DNA of 64,000 bases from a filamentous cyanobacterium ESFC-1. Lineage in GTDB: Bacteria; Cyanobacteriota; Cyanobacteriia; Cyanobacteriales; Spirulinaceae. The stretch lies in assembly GCA_000380225.1 (NCBI GenBank), contig KB904821.1, positions 4,745,683-4,809,682 of the forward strand, in the 5' to 3' direction. Of this stretch, positions 16,919 to 23,875 are shown piece by piece (the first letter of the stretch is position 1; the number at the start of each line of letters is the position of its first letter). Position numbers and translations under genes: made by a program. A model generated the notes under the pieces. It made no database searches. It was not told where the DNA came from and saw only the letters and a list, made by a program, of their open reading frames with translations.

Positions 16919-17632
16919 TTGACTGTTAATCGCCCAATCCACTTGGCGAAAAATCCCCCGCAACATCGCCACTTCTTCAGGAGTCAGATTCGCACGTTTG
17001 TAGAGACTGCGAAACTTCTGCATTCTCGCAGTAGCGGTGTGGGGGTAGAGATAGCCAATTTGGAGTAAGGTGGCTTCGAGTTGATCGAAATAGCCTTCGA
17101 GTTGGTCGAGGGAAGCGAGGGTATCCTTGGGTTGGGCTTCGGTGTAGTGGGATTGCTGTTGCAATTGATAAAGCTCATAAACACAGACTGCTACCGCCTG
17201 GGCTAAGTTCAACGAGGAGTACTCAGGATTGGCAGGAATGCCGAGGAAACGCTGGGCATAGTTCAATTCTTCATTACTCAGTCCCCGGTCTTCTGGCCCG
17301 AAAATTAGGGCGCTGGTGCAATCTTGGGCGAGTAGCCAAGGTAAGGCGGTTTTGGGGGGTTGTAGGGGAGTGGGGAGGTTGCGATCGCGATTTGTGGTCG
17401 CAATGGCTCGTTGTACGCCCACCAAAGCGGCGGGAATGCTCTCGACGCAAACGGCCTTATCGAGTACGTCTCGCCCGTGTACTGCCATTTGTCGGGCTTC
17501 TGGAGAGTCGCGATCGCAATGAGGATTGACTAAAATTAACTCGTCTAACCCCATATTTTTCATGATCCGGGCGACAGACCCCACATTCAACGCCCCGGCG
17601 GGTTCAACTAAAATAATTTTGATATTGGTCAT
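16916..17632 (-). CDS. TrmJ/TrmH-type RNA 2'-O-methyltransferase (SPOUT)
   Basis: This 238-residue SPOUT-fold protein shows motif 1 in VEPAGALNVGSVARIMKNMG (residues 9-28), motif 2 in ALIFGPEDRGLSNEEL, and motif 3 in YSSLNLAQAVAVCVYEL. The order and the C-terminal helical extension fit TrmJ, which methylates the 2'-O of nucleotide 32 in tRNAs with S-adenosylmethionine; it acts as a knotted dimer. The longer frame upstream to 17716 is made of GTCATTTGTCCTTA-type repeat and is not part of the protein. The stop lies inside the end of the 177 bp duplication. Confidence 0.85.
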   Translation of the reverse strand: MTNIKIILVEPAGALNVGSVARIMKNMGLDELILVNPHCDRDSPEARQMAVHGRDVLDKAVCVESIPAALVGVQRAIATTNRDRNLPTPLQPPKTALPWLLAQDCTSALIFGPEDRGLSNEELNYAQRFLGIPANPEYSSLNLAQAVAVCVYELYQLQQQSHYTEAQPKDTLASLDQLEGYFDQLEATLLQIGYLYPHTATARMQKFRSLYKRANLTPEEVAMLRGIFRQVDWAINSQ

Positions 17633-17972
17633 TGGTTTTTTGTCCTTGGTCATTCGTCTTTTGTCCTTTGTACTTAAACTAATGACGTAATAACCAATGA
17701 CCAAGAACTCTCTCATACTAAATCCGATACGCCAAAACCAACTCCTAATCTAGTCTGCGAAGGCAGACTTTGCCATATTAGCCCCGGATTTCAATCCGTG
17801 GGCGGGTTAGCTGAATAAAGGGGGTGTCGAAACCGGATTTGGTATCATCCCCATTAATCGAGGAATGGGAATGAGTTGACACCCTAGAGATTACGACGGT
17901 TTGACCATCGCTCACCAGAATTTAACCTTGACGAAATACCAATGACTAATGACTAATGACAAAAGACAAAGA
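17633..17972. other. Intergenic stretch with palindromic repeats
   Basis: It holds GTCATTGGT-like repeat units near 17630-17670 and a GTCTGCGAAGGCAGAC palindrome at 17753-17768, followed by a GGCGGGTTAG segment. No gene is visible. Confidence 0.6.
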
Positions 17973-18725
17973 TTAACCAAATCGATAACCAAAACCCCGT
18001 ACTGTAACAATATAATTAGGTTTACTAGGGTCTTCTTCTAATTTCTCTCGGAGCCAGCGAATATGAACATCAACCGTCTTGGTATCTCCGAGGAAATCTG
18101 CCCCCCACACTTGGTCAATGAGGTGTTCGCGAGACCAGACGCGACGGGGATAACTCATAAATAATTCCAACAAGCGAAATTCTTTCGGAGACAAATTGGC
18201 TTCTTCTCCCCGCACCAAAACGCGACATTCTTCCCGCGACAAAACAAGATCGCGAAACTGTAAAACTTGATTGTGGGGAACAGTCGTAAATCGTTGACGA
18301 CGCAATAAAGCACGACAACGAGCGACTAATTCTTGCATACTGAAGGGTTTTGTTAAATAATCATCTGCTCCCACTTCTAATCCTAAAACGCGATCGGTTT
18401 CGCTGGCTTTTGCACTCAAAATTAAGATCGGAACAGTGTTTCCTTGGTAACGCAACAATCGGCAAATGTCTAGGCCATTTACTTGGGGTAACATTAAATC
18501 TAAAACGACCAAATCTACAATCGGATCGGTAGTTGTGGAATCGGGGGTTTGCAATAAGCTTAAAGCCGCCCGTCCGTTTGTTGCAGTGACGACCTCATAG
18601 CCCTGTTCTTTGAGCGCTAAGACGACCATATCCCGGATCAAATCTTCGTCTTCAACAACGAGAATGCGCGTTGTATAGCCTAAATCATCAGAGTTGGGAC
18701 TCTGGGAAATGTCGAGGGATAACAT
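17973..18725 (-). CDS. OmpR/PhoB-family response regulator
   Basis: This 250-residue protein has a receiver domain (about 18-135) with the acidic pair in VVEDED, the phospho-acceptor D76 in VVLDLMLP and K126 in DYLTKPFS, then a winged-helix DNA-binding domain (about 155-250) ending VTVRGFGYRFG. All activation residues are intact, so it should be a phosphorylation-controlled transcription factor. The N-terminal tail before the receiver is unusually long (about 18 residues). Among cyanobacterial regulators it looks closest to the PhoB/SphR type, but I cannot assign the target genes. No sensor kinase gene is adjacent. Confidence 0.9.
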   Translation of the reverse strand: MLSLDISQSPNSDDLGYTTRILVVEDEDLIRDMVVLALKEQGYEVVTATNGRAALSLLQTPDSTTTDPIVDLVVLDLMLPQVNGLDICRLLRYQGNTVPILILSAKASETDRVLGLEVGADDYLTKPFSMQELVARCRALLRRQRFTTVPHNQVLQFRDLVLSREECRVLVRGEEANLSPKEFRLLELFMSYPRRVWSREHLIDQVWGADFLGDTKTVDVHIRWLREKLEEDPSKPNYIVTVRGFGYRFG

Positions 18726-18786
18726 AAAACAACAAGGATAAAGGTTTAAGATTGTTGATTGATATACAAAATCACTTTACCTCATT

Positions 18787-19533
18787 ATGTTGCTACATCT
18801 ATGTACTTGGCCAGAAGTTGAATCTTACCTCGAAAAATCTTCAGGAATTATCCTACCGATTGGGTCAACCGAACAACACGGGCCTACGGGGTTAATTGGG
18901 ACCGATGCGATTTGTGCCGAGGCGATCGCGAAAGGAGTGGGAGTTGCCACCCAAGCCATTGTCGGCCCGACGATCAATGTCGGTATGGCTCTACATCATA
19001 CCGCTTTTCCGGGGTCGATCAGTCTGCGTCCGAGTACGATGATTCAGGTCATCCAAGACTATGTTACTGGTCTCAGTAAACACGGCTTTACGCGCTTTTA
19101 TTTTATTAACGGTCACGGGGGCAACATCTCGACTTTAAAAGCGGCTTTTTCTGAAACTTATTATCAGCTTGCTCAAATTAATGCTCCTCATGCTGATAAA
19201 ATTCGCTGTCGCGTGGGTAATTGGTTTATGTGCGGTTCGGTTTATAAAAAAGCCAAGGAGTTGTATGGAAATAAAGAGGGGTCTCATGCGACTCCGAGTG
19301 AAGTTGCTGTGACGCAGTATGTCTATCCCGAAGCCATTAAAACTGCCCCATTAGATGATAATGTTGCTTCGGGTTATCCGATTTATGGGGCTGCCGATTT
19401 TCGCGAACATTACCCCGATGGTCGTATGGGATCGCATCCCGATTTAGCGACTCCCGAACACGGTAAGCAGTTGTATGAATTGGCGGTGAAAGATTTAAGT
19501 AATCGTTATCTAGAGTTTTTAAATCAGGACTAA
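18787..19533 (+). CDS. Creatininase family amidohydrolase
   Basis: This 248-residue protein matches the creatininase family. The metal site is visible: E29 and H31 in GSTEQHGP, D40 in GTDAI, the histidine of FINGHGGNIS, and the glutamate of ATPSEVAVTQY. Family enzymes hydrolyse cyclic or small amides; known examples act on creatinine or on a formamide intermediate of riboflavin/F420-type pathways. The actual substrate here is unknown, and creatinine itself is unlikely in a cyanobacterium. It is divergent from the response regulator with about 60 bases between, and a small secreted protein gene follows five bases after its stop. Confidence 0.88.
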   Translation: MLLHLCTWPEVESYLEKSSGIILPIGSTEQHGPTGLIGTDAICAEAIAKGVGVATQAIVGPTINVGMALHHTAFPGSISLRPSTMIQVIQDYVTGLSKHGFTRFYFINGHGGNISTLKAAFSETYYQLAQINAPHADKIRCRVGNWFMCGSVYKKAKELYGNKEGSHATPSEVAVTQYVYPEAIKTAPLDDNVASGYPIYGAADFREHYPDGRMGSHPDLATPEHGKQLYELAVKDLSNRYLEFLNQD

Positions 19534-19538
19534 AAAAG

Positions 19539-19883
19539 ATGAAACGTTCGCGATCGCCCCTGGCATTCTTGCTTTTAACTTTTGCTCTCAGTCTAGCAAT
19601 AATCCTAGGGTTTAAACTGAATGCCAATGCAGCCCTACAAAGCTGTCAAATGAAAGGATTTCGCCTTTATGGAAAAGTCCAGATCGTGGACGTTTTTCCT
19701 GATATCAAAATTCAAGCGGTCAACTCATCCCCCGACCTCCGGGTTAAGGTTGTAGACGACAATCCCAATGAATGCGGAGAGTGGAAAATCGTCCAAGCTT
19801 TTCCCAACTACAAAGTCAAATTTGTCGAAGCTTTCCCCGACCTCAAAATCCAATTCGTCAATAATTCCCCTGGACTCCCTTAA
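19539..19883 (+). CDS. Secreted repeat-containing hypothetical protein
   Basis: This 114-residue protein has a clear signal peptide (KRSRSPLAFLLLTFALSLAI, then an alanine-rich site near NANAA) and a mature part built from short, near-identical beta motifs: KVQIVDVFPDIKIQAV, DLRVKVV, KIVQAFPNYKVKFVEAFPD, LKIQFV. Two cysteines (in LQSCQM and NECGEW) could pair. It lies five bases downstream of the creatininase gene, so they are likely co-transcribed. The repeats suggest a small beta-solenoid or barrel. I do not know the family. Confidence 0.6.
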   Translation: MKRSRSPLAFLLLTFALSLAIILGFKLNANAALQSCQMKGFRLYGKVQIVDVFPDIKIQAVNSSPDLRVKVVDDNPNECGEWKIVQAFPNYKVKFVEAFPDLKIQFVNNSPGLP

Positions 19884-19884
19884 A

Positions 19885-19913
19885 CGTTTGTAGTCCGCCC
19901 TTTAGGACTTACA
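19885..19913. repeat. GTAG-type hairpin just before a start codon
   Basis: GTTTGTAGTCC pairs with GGACTTACAAAC around a GCCCTTTA loop, five bases before the ATG at 19918. It may cover the ribosome binding region of the nuclease gene, and it resembles the REP hairpins at 29321 and 36258. Confidence 0.6.
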
Positions 19914-19917
19914 AACC

Positions 19918-20705
19918 ATGAAAACCGACAGCATTTTTACCGCCTCTTTCAACGCTATCCCCGCAGCTTTTTTGAACTGCTCAATCGCCCTCCTAACGAA
20001 GCCAACGCCTATCGATTTACTTCGGTTGAAGTTAAACAACTTGCTTTTCGTTTAGATGGGTTATTTCTCCCTACTACTAATGATTCCCTTCGACCTTTCT
20101 ACCTGGTCGAAGTGCAGTTTCAAGTAGACGAGGAATTATATTATCGCCTTTTCTCTGAGTTATTTTTGTATTTGCGGCAATACCAACCCCCTCATCCTTG
20201 GCGAGTTGTTATAATTTATCCTAGCCGCAATATTGAAAGAGAACAGTCATTTCAATTTCAAGAAATTCTCGATTGTCACCGTGTCACGCGCATCTATATT
20301 GACGAAATACCAGCCGATGAAAATACCCTCGGAATTAAGATTATTCAGTTGATTCTTGAATCTGAAGAAAACGCTATTGCTTCAGCCCAACGCTTAATCA
20401 ACCAAGCCCAAGAAACTCTAGCCCCCACTTCCCTGCAACGGGATATCATTGACTTAATCCAGACTATTGTTATCTACAAGCTATCCCAATACAGTCGCGA
20501 GGAGATTGCCCAAATGTTAGGACTTAACGACATTAAACAAACTCGATTTTATCAAGAAACCTATCAAGAAGGCCAATTAGAAGAAAGACGGAGAATTATT
20601 CAACAGTTAGCTAATAATGGTAATACTCCTGACGCGATCGCGCAAATGTTAGATTTTTCAGTTGAGGAAGTCACTCAAATTTTACAGTCTTCTGATGAGA
20701 ATTGA
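19918..20705 (+). pseudogene. Frameshifted Rpn/DUF2887 family nuclease
   Basis: Translation from the ATG at 19918 gives MKTDSIF, the standard opening of this family, but the next codons fit only if the frame moves by one base at the T5 run at 19934-19938. From 19938 the frame reads YRLFQRYPRSFFELLNRPP and runs to 20705, giving a product of about 263 residues. The nuclease motif follows as RLDGLFLP and FYLVEVQFQ (PD-(D/E)XK superfamily), and a helical C-terminus (IAQMLGL, IAQMLDFS) ends it. Six T residues would restore the frame. It could be a true mutation, a sequencing slip, or slippage at the run. An internal ATG at 20112 would lose the nuclease core. Confidence 0.75.
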
Positions 20706-20753
20706 TTTTTAATATAATATATAGTGTTTTTATGTCGAAAATAAATTTTAAAA

Positions 20754-20782
20754 CTCGTTCCCAGGTGTAACCTAGAAACGAG
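20754..20782. repeat. Short palindromic intergenic repeat
   Basis: CTCGTTCCCAGGT and ACCTAGAAACGAG arms, a copy of the hairpin at 6678-6704. Confidence 0.5.
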
Positions 20783-20830
20783 ATTCGAGAGTTTATATTT
20801 TATTTGTAAATACTATCTAGGGTGAAATTA

Positions 20831-20862
20831 AAACCCCGGTTTGATTAAAAACCAGGGTTATG
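20831..20862 (-). terminator. Probable terminator of the ferritin-like gene
   Basis: AACCCCGGTTT pairs imperfectly with AAACCAGGGTT. It sits just downstream of the minus-strand ferritin-like gene and is of the same CCCCGG type as other terminators here. Confidence 0.45.
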
Positions 20863-20881
20863 TAATTAAAACAAAATAAAC

Positions 20882-21316
20882 TTAAGCAAAATCGCGTAAC
20901 ATCTTTTTAATTTCGATGTTGTGGAGTTCTTCTTGGCCAATCATTCCCCTAGCAAACTCCTCTAAATAAACACTGGCATCTTCAACCACATCAAGCAAGT
21001 CTTTGTATAAATCTAACGCTTTCTTTTCGTGATTTAAGCTTTCTTGCAGTATGGTGTTGACGTTATGTTCGTTGCTTTCTTCTAGGGGGGCAATTTTCAA
21101 GCTGGGATGTCCTTCAAGTCCGGTCAAAATTTCGCCGACTTGTTGAGCGTGTAGTAAGGATTCGTTGGCTTGGGCTTGGAAAAACTGAACAATGGGAATA
21201 CGATTCGGCCCGGTAATCATAAGAGAATAGTGAGTGTAGCGCACGACTCCTGCTAACTCAAATTCCATAATTTCATTAAGCAGCTTAACCGCTTTTTCAC
21301 GTTTGAGTTCTTTCAT
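20882..21316 (-). CDS. Ferritin-like (bacterioferritin-type) protein
   Basis: This 144-residue protein is a four-helix ferritin-like protein. Helix 1 holds NEIMEFELAGVVRYTHYS, helix 2 FFQAQANESLLHAQQVGEIL with the E-x-x-H pair, helix 3 NHEKKALDLYKDLL, and helix 4 IGQEELHNIEIKKML with E and H. These are the expected carboxylate/histidine positions of a di-iron centre. It may store or oxidise iron, or act in oxidative stress, as a short bacterioferritin or bacterioferritin-like protein. At 144 residues it is a little shorter than classic bacterioferritin, and a haem-ligating methionine is not evident. It is divergent from the lipoprotein gene. Confidence 0.8.
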   Translation of the reverse strand: MKELKREKAVKLLNEIMEFELAGVVRYTHYSLMITGPNRIPIVQFFQAQANESLLHAQQVGEILTGLEGHPSLKIAPLEESNEHNVNTILQESLNHEKKALDLYKDLLDVVEDASVYLEEFARGMIGQEELHNIEIKKMLRDFA

Positions 21317-21511
21317 ACAATTTCTTTATATCGAACAGAATACAGTTATTATATAACACTATTTTTCGACTTTTTCGCCAATCCCCGGCTGAAATCTTGG
21401 GAAATTATAAAATATTTCAATTTATGCCCCCTAGGAGGATTGAAAAATGAAGTTGAGATCGCAACACTGAGATGTAGTTGTTAATATTCTTAACTTTTTC
21501 AGTCTCATATC

Positions 21512-22381
21512 ATGATTAAATTTATGGAGAAATCCTTACTTGGACTTGTCGGTACAGTATTCCTCGGATCGGGGATACTACTGGGTTGTGGTGGCGCATC
21601 AGAAACTACAGAAACCCTCGAAACCACCGAACCCGATACCGAAATGGCTGAAACCACAGAAGACTCAGCCAGCAGTCAACTGGAGTTGGTGGCCAATGGT
21701 GAGGATTTTGTCCGTCAGGGTTTCGTGACAAAAGATGGTTGGCAGATTGACTTCGACCATGTTTATGTCACGTTAGCGGATGTCAAAGCTTATCAAACTG
21801 ACCCTCCCTTTGACCCAGAAGCCGGAAAAGAACTCGAAGCCAAAGAAACGGTAACGCTGCTAGAGGCGCAAGAAACCGTCGATCTGGCCCAGGGAGACGA
21901 AAACGCCGATTTAATCTCTGTGGCGGAAGCGAGTGCCACTGAAGGGGCTTATAACGCGATTTCCTGGAACGTGGTACAAGCCGAAAGTGGCCCGGCAGAA
22001 GGTCACGCGATCGCGCTACTGGGAACAGCCAGCAAAGGCGATCGCACCATCGATTTTAACCTCCAAATCGACCGGGAACTCTCCTACACTTGCGGCGAAT
22101 TTGTGGGCGATACCCGCAAAGGCATTGTCGAAGCCGACAGCCCCGCAGAAGTAGAAACCACCTTCCACTTTGACCACATTTTCGGGGATGGAGAAGCCCC
22201 CGCAGACGACGAAATTAATACCGGGGCCATTGGCTTCGATCCCCTTGCGGCCTTAGCCACAGACGGCGAGTTAAACGTTGACTATGCCACCCTCGAAAGC
22301 GAACTTGATGCCGAAACCTACGAAACCCTCGAAACCGCGATCGCGAGTTTGGGTCACGTTGGGGAAGGCCATTGCGAATAA
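21512..22381 (+). CDS. Acidic lipoprotein of a metal-uptake cluster
   Basis: A 289-residue protein with a lipoprotein signal peptide whose lipobox ends in C26 (GILLGC), followed by a threonine/glutamate-rich linker (about 29-55). The rest is an acidic domain with TKDGWQIDFDHVYVTL, FDHIFGDGE and a final GEGHCE; the scattered His, Asp, Glu and Cys residues could bind metal. It is followed by a NikL-like gene and cbiM, so I infer a role as an extracytoplasmic metal-binding or sensing lipoprotein for Ni/Co uptake. I do not recognise the domain with certainty. No cobalamin riboswitch was recognised in the 195 bases upstream. Confidence 0.65.
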   Translation: MIKFMEKSLLGLVGTVFLGSGILLGCGGASETTETLETTEPDTEMAETTEDSASSQLELVANGEDFVRQGFVTKDGWQIDFDHVYVTLADVKAYQTDPPFDPEAGKELEAKETVTLLEAQETVDLAQGDENADLISVAEASATEGAYNAISWNVVQAESGPAEGHAIALLGTASKGDRTIDFNLQIDRELSYTCGEFVGDTRKGIVEADSPAEVETTFHFDHIFGDGEAPADDEINTGAIGFDPLAALATDGELNVDYATLESELDAETYETLETAIASLGHVGEGHCE

Positions 22382-22415
22382 AATCTGACCATTTGTATTG
22401 TAATTGCCCAGAAGC

Positions 22416-22946
22416 ATGAAAATCCAACCCCTTTCTTTCTTATTGTTTTGTACGGTTTTGGGCATATCTCCCAAAGTTTGGGCCCACGGGGCCAATATTT
22501 CCTACCAACAAACCCAAGCCATCGAAATTCAAGCCCAATACGACGGCGGAACCCCGATGGACAATGCCCAAGTCACCGTCTACGCCCCCGATGACCCCGC
22601 GAACCCTTGGTTAAAAGGAATGACCGACGCAGAAGGCAAATTTACCTTTAGCCCCGATCCGACTGTAACCGGAAACTGGGATGTGAAAGTGCGTCAAGCG
22701 GGTCACGGGGATTTAGTGAGCATTCCCATCGCAGGGAATGCCAATGGCGATGGCGGCGGTGGTGAAAATAACACCGTACAAATTGCCACTGCCCCCACAT
22801 CCATGAATAGCGGTTACACTCCCTTACAAAAAGCAGTTATGGCCGCCGTGGGGGTTTGGGGATGCGTGGGAACTGCTTTATTTTTTGCCCGACGTAAATC
22901 CTCCCCTACCCCTGCTGTTCATTCTGAGTCCCGTGTAGAAGGTTAG
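22416..22946 (+). CDS. NikL/CbiL-like membrane-anchored beta-domain protein
   Basis: This 176-residue protein has a signal peptide ending near VWAHGANI, a carboxypeptidase-regulatory-like beta-sandwich (DNAQVTVYAPD, TDAEGKFTFSP, GNWDVKVRQAGHG), a glycine-rich linker, and a C-terminal membrane helix (about 147-163) followed by basic residues. This layout is the NikL-type accessory component of ECF nickel/cobalt transporters. The HG after the signal peptide places a histidine at the mature N-terminus, where it could bind metal. The ATG at 22416 is used; the frame also opens at a TTG. It precedes cbiM by nine bases. Confidence 0.75.
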   Translation: MKIQPLSFLLFCTVLGISPKVWAHGANISYQQTQAIEIQAQYDGGTPMDNAQVTVYAPDDPANPWLKGMTDAEGKFTFSPDPTVTGNWDVKVRQAGHGDLVSIPIAGNANGDGGGGENNTVQIATAPTSMNSGYTPLQKAVMAAVGVWGCVGTALFFARRKSSPTPAVHSESRVEG

Positions 22947-22955
22947 TTCGAGATA

Positions 22956-23594
22956 ATGCACATTCCCGACGGTTTACTCCCCTCTAGTGTCTATATTTCG
23001 GGGTATGCCATAACAGGGGGAGTCACTTGGTATTCTTTGCGTCAAATCCGTAAAAAAAGTAACCCCCAAGCCGAAATCCCCCAAGCCTCTTTATTAACGG
23101 CGGCGTTTTTTGTGTCGTCTTTGATTCATATTCCCATTCCGCCAACCAGTATCCATTTTGTTTTAAATGGTTTGATGGGAATTGTTTTGGGTTATTATGC
23201 TTTTCCGGCGATTTTGATTGGTTTGTTTTTTCAAGCGGTCATGTTCGGTCACGGGGGCATCGCGGCTTTGGGGATGAATGCAGCGATGATGGGGATTCCG
23301 GCGTTGTTGGCTTCTTCTGTTTTTCGCTTCAGCAACCCGTTAGAGCGCAAGCAAAAGACGTGGACGGGGATTTGCGCTTTTATTGCGGGATCGGGCGCGA
23401 TCGCCCTGTCTGCCTCGATTTTTACCCTAGTGACTTTAGCTACCATCTCCGACAGTATCGACGCGCAAGCCGAACGCACGATTACTTTATTGGCATTGGG
23501 AGGGTATGGCATCCAAGCCCTATTAGAAGGGATATTTACGGTGATGGTGGTGTCTTTCTTGGTACGAGTAAAGCCGGAGTTGTTGGATTGTTAG
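22956..23594 (+). CDS. CbiM/NikM substrate-binding membrane component
   Basis: This 212-residue protein is the S-component of an energy-coupling-factor transporter for Co2+ or Ni2+. It begins MHIPDGLLP, where the second-position histidine and the amino terminus take part in metal binding in this family; later motifs are HIPIPPTSIHFVLNGLMG and FGHGGIAALGMNAAMMGIPAL. Six to seven membrane helices are predicted. No cbiQ or cbiO gene follows within the window, so either the energising module is elsewhere or the protein works with shared components. Whether the ion is cobalt or nickel cannot be told. Confidence 0.9.
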   Translation: MHIPDGLLPSSVYISGYAITGGVTWYSLRQIRKKSNPQAEIPQASLLTAAFFVSSLIHIPIPPTSIHFVLNGLMGIVLGYYAFPAILIGLFFQAVMFGHGGIAALGMNAAMMGIPALLASSVFRFSNPLERKQKTWTGICAFIAGSGAIALSASIFTLVTLATISDSIDAQAERTITLLALGGYGIQALLEGIFTVMVVSFLVRVKPELLDC

Positions 23595-23680
23595 TCATTG
23601 GTCATTAGTCATTAGTCATTAGTCCTTGGTCATTTGTTGTTGGTTATTGGTTATTGGGCGGGGAAACCCCGCCCCTACAC
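23595..23680 (+). repeat. Short tandem repeats and a REP hairpin
   Basis: Runs of GTCATTAGTCATTAGTCATT (23596-23620), a few heptamers (23637-23657) and a GGCGGGGAAACCCCGCCCC hairpin ending in CTAC (23656-23680). Confidence 0.7.
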
Positions 23681-23710
23681 ACCGATTGCCTACTGCCCAA
23701 AAAACTGATG

Positions 23711-23824
23711 ACTCTCCAGAAACTTAATTTACTTTTTCTCGGCTGAAACCTTAGTATAGTCTGGCGTTGAGCCTTTTTATAGAGTCTACCCTCTAGCAAG
23801 AAGTTTCTGACCCCCTTTCTGGGG
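23711..23824 (+). mobile_element. TIR-bounded element of about 115 bp
   Basis: Copy with CTCCAGAAACTT at the left and AAGTTTCTGACC plus a CCCC-GGGG mini-hairpin at the right. The interior shares GCGTTGAGCCTTTT and CCCTCTAG with the other copies. It is a separate insertion from the duplicated pair at 16.6 kb. Confidence 0.65.
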
Positions 23825-23875
23825 TAAAGTTCAACTCCCCCCCCGATTGCCGAGGAGCCGATTGCCGATTGCCCC

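Noticed and set aside
21317..21511. Cobalamin or nickel riboswitch upstream of the metal-uptake genes
   Set aside because: I could not find the conserved B12-box-like core or a convincing structure.
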